A DNA stretch of 32,204 nt from an uncultured Fastidiosipila sp. (GCA_947253875.1 CAMYAM010000013.1:1-32204), one strand, 5' to 3'; shown: positions 20,251 through 31,300, counted from the stretch's first letter. The notes: a model not told the origin generated them from the letters alone. Program-made: numbers and translations.

Positions 20251-22905
20251 TTATTTTAATTCTTGCAGACGTTTCTGAACTAATGCTAACTTACTCTCAA
20301 CTTCAGCTAGCTTTTCTCTTTCTTTATTAACAACTGCTTCAGGAGCTCTTCTTACAAAACTTTCGTTAGAAAGAACTTTTTGACTATGCTCTAATTCTCC
20401 TAGTAGTTTTGCTTCTTCTTGTTCAAGTCTTAACTTTTCTTTTTCTGGATCAGCAATATCCTCTGCCGGTATCAAAATATGACCGCCTTTAAAAATAATA
20501 CTGAAATGTTTTTCTGGTAGATTATCTCTTTCTTGAACATGCAACTCACCTACTCCAGCTAAGCGTTGAATATAGCTTCTAGCAGTATTAAAGTAATCCG
20601 CTAATTCTTGATTCTCACATAAGGCATATACTCTTATTTCTTGTTTATTACTGACCTCATTTTCTGCTCTTATGTTTCGGATTTGACGTATTACATCAAA
20701 CAAAACTGACATATGGTCTTCTGCTTCTTTGTCAATATAATTAGCATCTGCTACTGGCCAATCAGTTAGCATAATGCTCTTATCAGCTTCTAAATATTGA
20801 TAGATTTCTTCAGTAACAAATGGCATAAATGGATGCAACAATGTCATTGCTGTTTTTAATACATAAATAATTGTAGCTTGAGCAGTTTCTCTACTCTTAT
20901 TATCTTTATCTGCGAATCTAGGTTTTAGCATTTCAATATACCAGTCGCAGAACTCATCCCATAAGAATTGATAAATATCCGCCAAAGCTAAGCCCAATTC
21001 ATATTTTTCTAGATTTTTATTGACTTCCGCAATAACAGTGTTAAGTCTTGATAATATCCACTTATCTTCAAGTTGTAATTGATCTTTAGCTAAAACATAT
21101 TCATTAATAGCTTTACCTTCATCCAAATTCATCATTACGAAGCGGAAAGCATTCCAGATCTTAGTTACAAAGGCTCTACCAGATTCAACTGTTTGTTCTT
21201 GGAATCTTTGGTCATTTCCTGGAGCAGTACCATTTATCAGTGAGTAACGCAAAGCGTCAGTACCATATTTAGCTATAACTTCTAATGGATCTACACCATT
21301 ATTTAGTGACTTACTCATTTTACGACCTTGAGCATCTCTGACAATTCCATGAATTAAGACAGTATCAAACGGTTTCTTTCCGGTATGTTTAAGCCCTGAG
21401 AAAATCATTCTTGCTACCCAAAAGAAAATAATATCGTACCCTGTAGCTAAAGTATTTGTTGGGTAGAAGTATTTCAATTCAGGAGTCTCATCTGGCCACC
21501 CTAAAGTTGAGAAAGGCCACAAAGCTGAACTAAACCATGTATCCAAAGTATCTTCATCTTGTACTAAATCTGTACCTGAACATTTAGGGCAATTTTTAGG
21601 TTTTTCCATGGCAACAATAGTTTCTTTGCAATCTGAATTTTGGCAGTAATATGCTGGTATTCTATGTCCCCACCATAACTGTCTTGAGATACTCCAATCT
21701 TGAATGTTTTCCATCCAATTAAAGTAGGTTTTCTCAAAGTGCTCTGGAACGAATTTAATCTCACCACTTCTTACTACTTCAATTGCCGGCTCTGCTAGCT
21801 CTTTCATAGATACAAACCATTGAACAGTCGCACGTGATTCGATTACAGTTCCACATCTCTGACATGTTCCTACATTATGTTTGATTGCCTCAATCTTTTC
21901 GAGTACACCTAAGTCTTGTAAATCTTTGACAATTACCTTACGACATTCATCACGGCTCATACCTTCGTATTTACCGGCTTTTTCATTCATGTTTCCAAAT
22001 TTATCAATAACTTCTATAAACTCGAGATCATGTCTTTGACCTATAGCAAAGTCATTCGGATCATGAGCTGGAGTGATCTTAACCTGACCTGTACCAAAAT
22101 CCAAGGAAACGTAGTCATCTGCAACTATAGGAATTTTTCTGCCTACAATTGGTAGAATTACTTCTTTCCCAACTAAGTGTGTATAACGTTCATCTTCTGG
22201 GTTCACAGCAACTGCTGTATCACCTAGCATTGTCTCTGGCCTTGTTGTAGCGATTTGAATATTTCCACTACCATCTGCTAAAGGATAATTAATATACCAA
22301 AGACTACTATCTCTCTCTTCATGAACTACTTCAATATCACTAATATTTGTCACACAATTAGGACACCAGTTACCCATTCGCAAGCCACGATAGATTAATC
22401 CTTCATTATAGAGATTAACGAATACTTGTAAAACAGCTCTACTCATACCTTCATCTAGGGTAAATCTTTCACGCTCCCAATCTGTAGATGCTCCTAGCTT
22501 TCTTAGCTGCTTGCTAATCTTATTCCCATATTTTTCTTTCCAAGCCCAAGCTTCTTTTAGGAACTCTTCACGTCCAATCTCTTCTTTTGTTTTACCTTCA
22601 GCTCTAATTTTGTCCACTACCTTTGCTTCAGTAGCAATTGAAGCATGGTCAGTTCCTGGTTGCCACAAAGTCTCATATCCCTGCATTCTACGCCATCTAA
22701 TAATGATGTCTTGAGTTGTCGTATCCAAAGCATGACCCATATGCAACTGACCTGTAATATTTGGTGGTGGCATCATAATAGTGAATGGCTTCTTATCTGG
22801 ATTAACTTTCGCATGAAAATAACCAGATTTTTCCCAATTTTCGTAGATTTTATCTTCTCTATCGTTAAAATCAAATTTACTTGGAATATTATCTATATTT
22901 CTCAT
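20251..22905 (-). CDS. valS: Valyl-tRNA synthetase
   Basis: Class Ia synthetase that charges tRNA-Val, 884 residues from the chosen start. HIGH motif HMGHAL appears in PPPNITGQLHMGHALD. The CP1 editing domain contains TTRPETMLGDTAVAVNPED. A zinc-binding region (CPKCSG) and the KMSKS loop GRKMSKSLNNGVDP follow. An anticodon-binding helical domain and the C-terminal coiled-coil arm (KEREKLAEVESKLALVQKRL) complete the family layout. The start at 22905 has TAGGAGG 5 nt upstream. The open frame continues 38 codons further, but that stretch lies inside the T-box terminator and is leader RNA. Regulation is by the T-box at 22930-23157. Confidence 0.97.
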   Translation of the reverse strand: MRNIDNIPSKFDFNDREDKIYENWEKSGYFHAKVNPDKKPFTIMMPPPNITGQLHMGHALDTTTQDIIIRWRRMQGYETLWQPGTDHASIATEAKVVDKIRAEGKTKEEIGREEFLKEAWAWKEKYGNKISKQLRKLGASTDWERERFTLDEGMSRAVLQVFVNLYNEGLIYRGLRMGNWCPNCVTNISDIEVVHEERDSSLWYINYPLADGSGNIQIATTRPETMLGDTAVAVNPEDERYTHLVGKEVILPIVGRKIPIVADDYVSLDFGTGQVKITPAHDPNDFAIGQRHDLEFIEVIDKFGNMNEKAGKYEGMSRDECRKVIVKDLQDLGVLEKIEAIKHNVGTCQRCGTVIESRATVQWFVSMKELAEPAIEVVRSGEIKFVPEHFEKTYFNWMENIQDWSISRQLWWGHRIPAYYCQNSDCKETIVAMEKPKNCPKCSGTDLVQDEDTLDTWFSSALWPFSTLGWPDETPELKYFYPTNTLATGYDIIFFWVARMIFSGLKHTGKKPFDTVLIHGIVRDAQGRKMSKSLNNGVDPLEVIAKYGTDALRYSLINGTAPGNDQRFQEQTVESGRAFVTKIWNAFRFVMMNLDEGKAINEYVLAKDQLQLEDKWILSRLNTVIAEVNKNLEKYELGLALADIYQFLWDEFCDWYIEMLKPRFADKDNKSRETAQATIIYVLKTAMTLLHPFMPFVTEEIYQYLEADKSIMLTDWPVADANYIDKEAEDHMSVLFDVIRQIRNIRAENEVSNKQEIRVYALCENQELADYFNTARSYIQRLAGVGELHVQERDNLPEKHFSIIFKGGHILIPAEDIADPEKEKLRLEQEEAKLLGELEHSQKVLSNESFVRRAPEAVVNKEREKLAEVESKLALVQKRLQELK

Positions 22906-22929
22906 AAATCCTCCTACATATAGTTTTCT

Positions 22930-23157
22930 AAAAAATAATAAAAAGCAACTTACATCCTTCCGGACGAAAAGTTGCTTTCCGCGGTACCACCGGTATTCTT
23001 GGCAGTTAAAACTGCACAAACACTCAATTCTAAATTGTCTTGCAACTCTGCAGACGACTTCAGATCATATACTTAGTTTCTTCCAGCATCTAGAAATTTA
23101 TTTCTAATGAAACCTCTCTGTAAAGCAGTGACGATCTTACTACTCCTACTTCAACAT
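22930..23157 (-). promoter_or_regulatory. T-box leader of valS
   Basis: The minus-strand leader has the T-box proper GGTGGTACCGCGG (22991-22979). The downstream terminator has stem AAGCAACTT/AAGTTGCTT (22973-22943) followed by TTATTATTTTTT. Competing antiterminator pairing is expected with the T-box sequence. Upstream is a long Stem I region with an AGAGAGG element. Near its 3' side, GTA at 23072-23070 is a plausible valine specifier codon. Uncharged tRNA-Val would bind and let transcription proceed. A weak -35/-10 pair lies around 23170-23195. Confidence 0.92.
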
Positions 23158-23200
23158 TGCTTATTAACATAATTTATTATTATTTTTACTTTTCAATTTA

Positions 23201-23926
23201 TTATAATTTTGAAGCTGCTGCCTCATCTACTAATACTGTTACATCTGGGTGTACTTGTAGAATTGAAGCTTGTACTTCAGGTGAAATTGCGCCATTAACC
23301 ATAGCTGCTACGGCATCTGCTTTAGCTTCACCAAATGCAATTAATAGAATGCTCTTAGCCTTCATTATGGAACCTGTACCCATACTAATTGCTGTTGTAG
23401 GTACTTCATCTTTTGAGTCAAAAAATCTTGAATTAGCTTCAATTGTTTCATCTGTTAAATCAACTACATGTGTCATAGGTGCGAAGTTATTAGATGGTTC
23501 GTTAAATCCAATATGTCCATTTCCACCTAAACCTAGAAGTTGTAGATCAATACCACCATAAGATTCGATTAATTCTTCGTAATCGTAGCATTCTGCTTCT
23601 GGGTTTTCTGCTACACCATTAGGAATAAAGAATTGATCTTCTTCGATATCAACATGGTTAAATAACTTTTCTTTCATAAAGTAATTATAACTTTGTGGAT
23701 GCTCCCCATCTAAACCAATGTACTCATCCAAGTTAAAGGTACTTACGTCAGCAAATGAGATAACACCTTCTTGATACAAACGTACTAAATTTTTGTAAGT
23801 TAATTCTGGAGAACTACCTGTTGCTAAACCTAATACTGAATTTGGTTTTTGCAAGATTTGAGCAGCAATTATTGTCGCTGCTGCACTACTAGCAGTTTCC
23901 TTGTCTTTGTAAATCATTACGTTCAT
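23201..23926 (-). CDS. nagB: Glucosamine-6-phosphate deaminase
   Basis: Converts glucosamine-6-P to fructose-6-P and ammonia, feeding amino sugars into glycolysis. The 241-residue protein has LATGSSPELTY, the catalytic FNLDEYIGL segment, and GLGGNGHIGFNEP, all diagnostic. The length matches the shorter Gram-positive type; the longer C-terminal regulatory part of the E. coli enzyme is absent. A GAGGTGA site precedes the ATG. It is upstream of the T-box of valS and downstream of mutS2, with 156 nt of leader that contains inverted repeats (23969-24005). PfkA, encoded nearby, acts on its product. Confidence 0.96.
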   Translation of the reverse strand: MNVMIYKDKETASSAAATIIAAQILQKPNSVLGLATGSSPELTYKNLVRLYQEGVISFADVSTFNLDEYIGLDGEHPQSYNYFMKEKLFNHVDIEEDQFFIPNGVAENPEAECYDYEELIESYGGIDLQLLGLGGNGHIGFNEPSNNFAPMTHVVDLTDETIEANSRFFDSKDEVPTTAISMGTGSIMKAKSILLIAFGEAKADAVAAMVNGAISPEVQASILQVHPDVTVLVDEAAASKL

Positions 23927-23968
23927 AAATTCACCTCAACTTTATAAAGTTTATCATCGTACTTGAAC

Positions 23969-24005
23969 CATGTTTCGGCTCACAGTCGTACAAACATGAT
24001 ATCAT
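23969..24005. repeat. Inverted repeats in the nagB leader
   Basis: CATGTTT (23969-23975) and AAACATG (23992-23998) are inverted copies; between them CGGCT and AGTCG form a plus-strand inner stem with one G-U. A perfect palindrome ATGATATCAT (23996-24005) abuts them. They lie about 45-80 nt before the nagB start, where an operator or leader structure would be expected. No known site is recognised. Confidence 0.45.
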
Positions 24006-24082
24006 AATTTTAAATAGATTTGAATTTTCTTTACTTCAAGCAGAATTTTAAACCCCAAAAAATAAAATTTAAATTATTAATT

Positions 24083-26503
24083 TTATGCTCTCAGGTATGC
24101 ATAAGTTACTCCTGCATCACCATCGCCAAATTCTGCCAATTCATATTTGACTACTCGTCTATCATTTCGCAGAAATTCATGCACAGCTTGTTTAAGTGCT
24201 CCTGTACCTTTTCCGTGTACTATCCTAACCCTTTCAACATTTGCTAAAACTGCATCATCAATATAATCATCAAGTTTATATAAGGCCTCTTCAACTGTAT
24301 TTCCTAGTAATTTTATTTCCGGACTGAAATTACTTCTAACTTTAGATCTAACTGACCTACTTTGTTGTTTCGACTTATCTTCAACTTTTGCTTTGCCATG
24401 ACTAACTTGTAAAGCCGATAACGGTAATGTAACTGTCAACTGACCAGACTTAAACTGCACCTGATTTTGCTTATCTGGCTCTGTTATAATTGTACCTTCT
24501 AATCCTAATCCAGGAGCAAATGCATCATCACCCATTCCTAATTCTTTTGATTTCTCATTACCCTTAACACTATGAGCTTTAAACTTCTGTAAAGTATCCG
24601 CCCCGATTTCTGCCTCAACATCTTTTAGTTCACTACGAAGCATTGATCTAAGGGCTTTTATATCATCAAAATCTACATTTTCTATATTTTTTAATTTATC
24701 TTCAAAATCATTAATAAGTTCATCAACTGCTTGGCTTTGCTGCTTCAGCATTGATCTTTTTTCATTTCTAGTATCACTATTAAGCTTATACTTAGCTGCC
24801 TCATACTGTTCTTTTATTCGTTTCGTCTTGTTAATCTCTGAATCTAGATCTTTTTGCAAGTTTTCATTCTCTTCTCGAATTTTTTCAAGTTCTAATCTAC
24901 TGTTTTCTATTTCACGAAGTACTTTCTCGAAGTTAATTTCATCTTCACTTAACTGCTCTTTAGCTTTAGCAATTATTTCTCCATTTAATCCCATTCTTTT
25001 AGCAATAGAGAAGGCATGAGAAGTTCCTGGAACTCCCACTAAAACTCTATATGTAGGCATTAAAGTTTTCTCATCAAACTCCATAGAAGCGTTCTCAACT
25101 CCAGGAGTTTCTAGAGCATATACCTTCAACTCTTTATAGTGTGTCGTCACTAAAGTCACAGCATTTTGACTCTGTAAATAATCTAGCACTGCAATTGCTA
25201 AAGCTGCACCTTCTTTAGGATCAGTTCCAGAACCAAGCTCATCAACCAATACTAAAGTCCTATCGTTAACATTCTCAGTAATAGTCACTAAGCTCTGCAT
25301 ATGAGCAGAGAAAGTCGACAGATCTTCAGCTATGCTCTGTTCATCACCGATATCGGTAAAAATTTGATCAAATATAGACAACTCTGAATTTGCAGCAGCT
25401 GGAATATGTAGCCCACTCATAGCCATAAGTGTAAGCAATCCACAGGTTTTTAGAGAAACTGTTTTACCACCTGTATTTGGTCCAGTTATTAGAAGTGTTC
25501 TAAAATCATCTCCTAAACTCAGATCTATAGGAATCACTTGGTCAGCTTCAATATGTGGATGTCTAGCTTTAATTAGATTAATATAGCCTTTGTCATTTAA
25601 TTTAGGTTGAACAGCTTCCATCTTAAGAGCAAGCCTTGCTTTAGCTTGCATAAAATCAAGACGTGCCATTACTAAAACATTATCCATGAAGATTTCAGCA
25701 TCATCTCTAACAAGTTGAGTTAAATCGGAAAGTATTCTCCAAATTTCTCTCTCTTCCTCCGAATAAAGTTCTCGCAGATTATTATTAGCTTCAACAACTG
25801 CAAGCGGCTCAATAAACAGAGTTTGACCACTTTGAGAGCTATCATGAACTATTCCTGGTATTTTATGTTTATTTTCAGATTTAACCGGAATAACATATCG
25901 TCCCCTTCGCAAAGTTACAATTTGCTCTTGAAGAATATCTGATGACTTTTCTAGAATCTTACTCAAATCGCGCTTAATTTTTTCTTGAACTCTTTTAATT
26001 TCAGCTCGTATACGTCTCAAATTAGGACTAGCATTTTCTGAGATTTCTTCTGCTGATAAAATAATTTTAGCTAAAGTTTTCTCTAAGCGAGTAAGCACTA
26101 TGAGTCCGCCAATCTCGTGATAAAAATTATTATTTTCCAAATAATAATCTGAGTCTTCACTAGGATTCATCTGGCTAACTTCACTAACTTTCTCTAAAAA
26201 CACACGTATATAATAAAGCTCCTCTAAATTTAAAACAGAAGAGCTAACTTTTGCTTTTTTGATTGATTCCTTAATTTCTGGGAATGAACTTATCACTGAG
26301 CCGTCTCTTTGAATAAGAACTCTAAGAGTATCAGCTGTATCTTTTTGTATACGTTGAACTTCTTCAAGATCTGAGCTAGCTTCAAGATTTAAACACATTT
26401 CCTTACCAGAATCTGATTTTGCAAAATCTACTAGCATGTCTAAAACTTCAGGAAATTCTAAATTTTCTTGTGCTCTCAAATATAAATCTTTTGCTCCTGA
26501 CAA
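24083..26503 (-). CDS. mutS2: MutS2 family ATPase/endonuclease
   Basis: MutS2 lacks the mismatch-recognition domains of MutS. It suppresses recombination and, in Firmicutes, acts in rescue of collided ribosomes. The 806-residue sequence has a helical N-terminal core/clamp, Walker A (LITGPNTGGKTVSLKT), Walker B and signature (LVDELGSGTDPKEGAALA), a long coiled coil (about 515-640), a KOW-like linker and a C-terminal Smr domain with HGKGTGALKQAV. The usual Smr DLRG motif reads KLLGN here. I place the start at the TTG at 26503, because GGAGG lies 8 nt upstream; a longer frame starting at 26518 would begin within that site. It follows pgsA by 43 nt and is probably co-transcribed. Confidence 0.95.
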   Translation of the reverse strand: MSGAKDLYLRAQENLEFPEVLDMLVDFAKSDSGKEMCLNLEASSDLEEVQRIQKDTADTLRVLIQRDGSVISSFPEIKESIKKAKVSSSVLNLEELYYIRVFLEKVSEVSQMNPSEDSDYYLENNNFYHEIGGLIVLTRLEKTLAKIILSAEEISENASPNLRRIRAEIKRVQEKIKRDLSKILEKSSDILQEQIVTLRRGRYVIPVKSENKHKIPGIVHDSSQSGQTLFIEPLAVVEANNNLRELYSEEEREIWRILSDLTQLVRDDAEIFMDNVLVMARLDFMQAKARLALKMEAVQPKLNDKGYINLIKARHPHIEADQVIPIDLSLGDDFRTLLITGPNTGGKTVSLKTCGLLTLMAMSGLHIPAAANSELSIFDQIFTDIGDEQSIAEDLSTFSAHMQSLVTITENVNDRTLVLVDELGSGTDPKEGAALAIAVLDYLQSQNAVTLVTTHYKELKVYALETPGVENASMEFDEKTLMPTYRVLVGVPGTSHAFSIAKRMGLNGEIIAKAKEQLSEDEINFEKVLREIENSRLELEKIREENENLQKDLDSEINKTKRIKEQYEAAKYKLNSDTRNEKRSMLKQQSQAVDELINDFEDKLKNIENVDFDDIKALRSMLRSELKDVEAEIGADTLQKFKAHSVKGNEKSKELGMGDDAFAPGLGLEGTIITEPDKQNQVQFKSGQLTVTLPLSALQVSHGKAKVEDKSKQQSRSVRSKVRSNFSPEIKLLGNTVEEALYKLDDYIDDAVLANVERVRIVHGKGTGALKQAVHEFLRNDRRVVKYELAEFGDGDAGVTYAYLRA

Positions 26504-26546
26504 GAAATACACCTCCAAATAAGTTGGCTTTGAAATCTAAATATTT

Positions 26547-27176
26547 TTACTCTTTAATATCTATTGAACTTATATCTCTAAAACCACTTGAATTTACATC
26601 AGCTTCTTTTAACAAATTATTCTGTTTAACAAATATAATTCTATACAAATAGGCAAACAGAGCAAAATATAGCATAAACATTGGAACAATAAATATATAC
26701 CCGCTCAGCCAAGCATTTTCTGGCGATAATAGGAAAACTATACCAAATGCTAATGCTACAAGAACAGTAGCCAATTTACCATACCATCTTGAACTGACTA
26801 TAATTCTCTTACTTAGTAAGAACATTGCTGATGCTATCATTAAAATCTCTTTAATAACTAAAGTTACCATAACCCAGATTGGCACTCTTCCTACAACTGT
26901 CATCATAACTGCTGTAACAGTATGTAGAACTTTATCTACCATTGGATCTAATAGTTTACCTACATCTGATACCTGGTTAAACCTACGAGCAACATAACCA
27001 TCTAAGAAATCCGTTGCCCAAATTCCTGCAAACAATACAACACTAAGTGTTGAGAATCCTTTTGTTCTGTAAATTTCATATCCTAAAAACGGTATCGCCA
27101 AAAGTCTAATCAATGATATTAAGTTGGGAATAGTAATTTGTTTTTTCCAATCAATCTTATTTATATTTTCTGTCAA
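26547..27176 (-). CDS. pgsA: CDP-diacylglycerol-glycerol-3-phosphate phosphatidyltransferase
   Basis: Makes phosphatidylglycerol phosphate, the committed step of anionic phospholipid synthesis, at the membrane. The 209-residue protein has the CDP-alcohol phosphotransferase motif DGx2ARx8Gx3Dx3D, seen as LDGYVARRFNQVSDVG then KLLDPMVDKV, and several membrane helices with a PNLISLIRLLAIP start. The start is a TTG at 27176, with GGGGGAG 6 nt upstream; an in-frame TTG at 27191 overlaps that site and is rejected. It follows pfkA by about 65 nt and precedes mutS2. Confidence 0.92.
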   Translation of the reverse strand: MTENINKIDWKKQITIPNLISLIRLLAIPFLGYEIYRTKGFSTLSVVLFAGIWATDFLDGYVARRFNQVSDVGKLLDPMVDKVLHTVTAVMMTVVGRVPIWVMVTLVIKEILMIASAMFLLSKRIIVSSRWYGKLATVLVALAFGIVFLLSPENAWLSGYIFIVPMFMLYFALFAYLYRIIFVKQNNLLKEADVNSSGFRDISSIDIKE

Positions 27177-27242
27177 GGCATACTCCCCCAAACAATATAT
27201 TAACCATGTTTATATTCGTACTAAACACCAGATAATCAGTTA

Positions 27243-28235
27243 TTAAATAGCAATGTAACCTGCTATATCATAAATCTTTCTGTTAAGTACTTTCTTAGCT
27301 GCTAAACCTTCTTCAATATCAATATCTACGATCTGACCACCTTTAACACCGATAATTCTATTCATATTATCTTCATTGATACAATCAATTGCAGTTGCTC
27401 CCATCAAAGATGCAGTATAACGATCTCTAACAGTTGGGCTACCACCTCTTTGCATATGTCCTAGTACTGTAGCTCTTGACTCGATTCCAGTTTCATCTTG
27501 AATTTTTTGAGCGATTTCTTCTGCATTACCAGCACCTTCTGCCACTAATACTACGTAATGGTTTTTACCAGCATTCCTGCAATATAACAACCTACGAACT
27601 ACATCTTGGTTGAATTCCCATTCGATTTCAGGTAATAAAATAACTTCTGCACCTGTAGAGATTCCTGCTTCTAGAGCTAAATAACCAGCATTTCTACCCA
27701 TTACCTCTACAACACTACAACGCTCATGTGATGAAGCTGTATCTTTGATCTTGTCAATTGCTTCCATCGCTGTATTGAGTGCTGTATCGAATCCTATTGT
27801 ATACTCTGTGCAATTAATATCATTATCAATGGTACCAGGAATACAAATGACAGGAACACCCAATCTTGTTAATGCTTGAGCACCTTGAAATGTTCCATCT
27901 CCACCAATAACTACTAATGCATCAATGCCAAAAACATCCATCATATTTTTGGCTTTCTTTTGACCTTCTAGAGTCTTAAAAGTAGCACTTCTGGCTGTCA
28001 TCAAAAATGTACCACCACGTTGCAATATTCCTGAAACATCTTTTGTTTCAAGTCTCTCAATATCGCCACGCCACAATCCGTGAAATCCACGTCTTATACC
28101 GTACATGCCATATCCAAAAGATAAACCTGCTCTTACAACAGCTCTAACAATTGCGTTCATTCCAGGAGCATCACCACCACTAGTTAGAACACCAATATTC
28201 TTAATTTTTGGATTCATTTTTGATTTATCTGCCAT
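27243..28235 (-). CDS. pfkA: ATP-dependent 6-phosphofructokinase
   Basis: Phosphorylates fructose-6-P, the committing step of glycolysis. The 330-residue protein shows the ATP-binding GVLTSGGDAPGMNAIVRA, the IGGDGTFQGA loop, the catalytic PGTIDNDI segment, and a MGRNAGYLA motif, all of group I PfkA. The Gly at the GGDGT position suggests ATP rather than pyrophosphate as donor. The start at 28235 has GGGAGG 6 nt upstream; an upstream in-frame ATG has none. It is 156 nt after dnaE and probably has its own promoter in that AT-rich gap, although no clean pair of hexamers is visible. Confidence 0.96.
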   Translation of the reverse strand: MADKSKMNPKIKNIGVLTSGGDAPGMNAIVRAVVRAGLSFGYGMYGIRRGFHGLWRGDIERLETKDVSGILQRGGTFLMTARSATFKTLEGQKKAKNMMDVFGIDALVVIGGDGTFQGAQALTRLGVPVICIPGTIDNDINCTEYTIGFDTALNTAMEAIDKIKDTASSHERCSVVEVMGRNAGYLALEAGISTGAEVILLPEIEWEFNQDVVRRLLYCRNAGKNHYVVLVAEGAGNAEEIAQKIQDETGIESRATVLGHMQRGGSPTVRDRYTASLMGATAIDCINEDNMNRIIGVKGGQIVDIDIEEGLAAKKVLNRKIYDIAGYIAI

Positions 28236-28391
28236 CTTGGTCCTCCCTTTGTGCATTAGCACTTCATACATTTTATTAAACTTTTATATAAATTACTAGT
28301 ATCAAGCATTATTTTATTAGTAGATTAAATCATGTTTAAAAACATCTAAAATTTTAACCTATTATATAATTTTTTACTATTATATTAAATT

Positions 28392-31300
28392 TTACATATC
28401 TATCCAGAGGCTATTTACTCCAAAGACTGATGTTAAGTTATAAAGAAAATCAGGATGTAAAGAAACTTTCATTTCTCCTGAAACTGCACGGTCAATACCT
28501 TTTTCTTCTATATAAATAAATAGACTAGTATTACCCGGGTAATCTTCTGCAAGACTATGAATAAATCTTACATCTTCTTGAGTTTTAACGCGAATAAAGA
28601 GCTTGCTTTCAATCTGCTCTTCAACTGCATAATCAACTTCAGCAACATCTGGTTTTCTTGAATTAATAGTATTAGCTTCTGCTAACATGTTTGGTTTTAC
28701 TTCAATTGGATTAGTAGTATCTCCTTTAACTTGCTCAATCTTTACTGCAGCAGAGCCCTCAGTCTCATTTTTACCATTATTAATATTCTTGTCCAATTTA
28801 ATAAATCTACTGCTTTCATCTAGAGGAATTTCATCTTTTGGCAAAGTCTCCGCATACTCCAATATTACATTATTAGGGAAATCATCTTTTTGACTAATCT
28901 TACCGTATAAGATTATTACCTCCCCCTCACGAAGTATTGTGTTGAACTTAACATATGCCTTAGGGAAAACTACTAACTCAAAACTACCATTAAGATCTTC
29001 TAACTCTAAGAAGCACATTAATTCTTGTTTCTTAGTAGTTACATTTCTCTTCTTGTTAATTATTCCAGCCATAAATACTGACTCACCATCATAATGTTTC
29101 ACTTCAGTTTGCAATAAGCTATCTGCCTCATTCATAGATTCAGTCGAATCTGTATCAGGATTAAGTTCTAGAGAATTTATCACAGATCTATGCCTTAGTC
29201 GCCTTGCATATTCTTCAAGAGGATGTCCTGATATATATACACCTAACATTTCTTTCTCTTTACCTAATAAATCCGCCTTACTATATTCAGGCACATCTAA
29301 ATATGTAGGTGCTGCTATCTCCATAGCATCTTCATGGCCAAAATCAAATAATGACATCTGACTTTTCATCTGCTTATTACCAGATTGGTTTAGCATGTCA
29401 TAATAAGGTTCCAAAGCACTCATTAAACGCGAACGATATTCACCAAAATCATCACAAGCACCAGCATATATTAAGCTCTCTATAACTCTCTTACTAATAC
29501 TTAATTCATGTGCCCTCTGTAAGAAATCTCCAAAATCTTTAAACTTACCGTTCTTATCACGCTCTTCTACTAAAGTATTAATTTGCGAAGTCCCAATATT
29601 TTTTATCGCACCTAAACCAATTCTAATTGCACCTGATTCTGTAGTGAATTTTGCATAAGAGTAATTTACATTTGGTGGTAAAACTTCTATGCCCATTGCT
29701 TTACATACATTTAAATAATTCTCAGCTTGACCCAGGTCTCCTAAGAATGAGTTAAGCATAGCTGCCATAAATTCTAATGGATAATAATATTTCAGCCAGG
29801 CTGTTTGGTAAGCTACCATTGCATATGCTGCAGCATGGCTTTTGTTAAATGCGTACCCAGCAAAAGCTTGTAATTCTTTAAAAATCTTTTTACCTATCTG
29901 TTCAGGCACTCCACGTTTAATACAACCATCTATTGGTCTACCTTTTTCATCTTCACCACCATATAAAAATAGCTCTTCATAAGATGCCATCAGGGCAGGA
30001 TTTTTGTCACCCATGGCACGTCTGAGGATATCTGCTTGACCCATACTAAAGCCTGCAAGCTTCTGGACTATCTGCATAACTTGTTCTTGATAAACAATAA
30101 CTCCATAGGTAACATCTAATATTGACTCGAGCATTGGGTGGTCATAATGAGTTTTGCTATTATCATGACGTGACTCAACATATTGTGGGATATTCTCCAT
30201 TGGTCCCGGTCTATATAAAGCTATACCTGCAATAATATCTTCAAAGTTCTCAGGTTGTAGCTCTTGCATAAAGCTTGTCATACCTGCGCTTTCAAGTTGG
30301 AAAACCCCTGCAGTGTCTCCTTGGCTAATCATGCGATAAATGTTTTGATCATCTAGTGCCATATTATCGAAGTCGATATCTTCATTCTTATTAACTCTTG
30401 CCATATCTCGAGTATCTCGTAAAACTGTTAAAGTTCTAAGGCCAAGGAAGTCAAACTTAAGTAAGCCTAAACTCTCTATAGTTTTCTTATCATATTGTTC
30501 TACTATGGCTTCATCATTTCTGGCGAGAGGAGCAACATCTGTAATATCAATACCTGAAATAATTACACCTGCAGCATGAGTCGATGTATGTCTTGGCATT
30601 CCTTCAAATTTTCTAGCGATGTCATAAACTTCTTTAGTTGTCTTATCCGTGTCATATCTTTCTTTCAATTCCGGATTTAGTTTCAGAGCTTTCTCTAAAG
30701 TTATATCCAAAGTCTTGGGTATCATTTTGGAGATACTATCAGATATAGCATAAGGGACCTCCATAACTCTAGCGACATCACGTACAGCTGTTTTGGCACC
30801 TAGTGTACCAAAGGTTATAACTTGACAAACTTGAGACTCACCATATTTATCGTAGACATAATTTATTACCTCTTGTCTTCTCTCATAGCAGAAGTCCACG
30901 TCAAAGTCAGGCATGCTAACTCTATCAACATTTAAGAATCTCTCAAAAAGCAAACTATATTCCATTGGATCAATACTGGTTATTCCAATAGCGTAGGCGA
31001 CCAAGGATCCAGCACCAGAACCACGGCCTGGTCCTACCATTATCTCATTGGCTTTTGCATAATTTATGTAATCCCAAACGATTAAATAGTAGTCTGTATA
31101 ACCCATGGTGGTTATAACATTCAACTCATAATCAAGTCTTTCTTGATATTTTTCCCAAGGATGCTCAGAATCTTCTCTATATTTCCTCTTCATATTCTCG
31201 TAGGCTAAATCATGCAAAAAGCTAACTGAATCTTGCCCGTTCTCAGGTTTGTAAACAGGTAAATGAATGGTATCGAAATCGAACTCTATCTCACAACGTT

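Noticed and set aside
22906..23019. 38-residue N-terminal extension of ValS
   Set aside because: It translates the T-box antiterminator/terminator region; the ATG at 22905 has TAGGAGG and gives a normal ValRS start.
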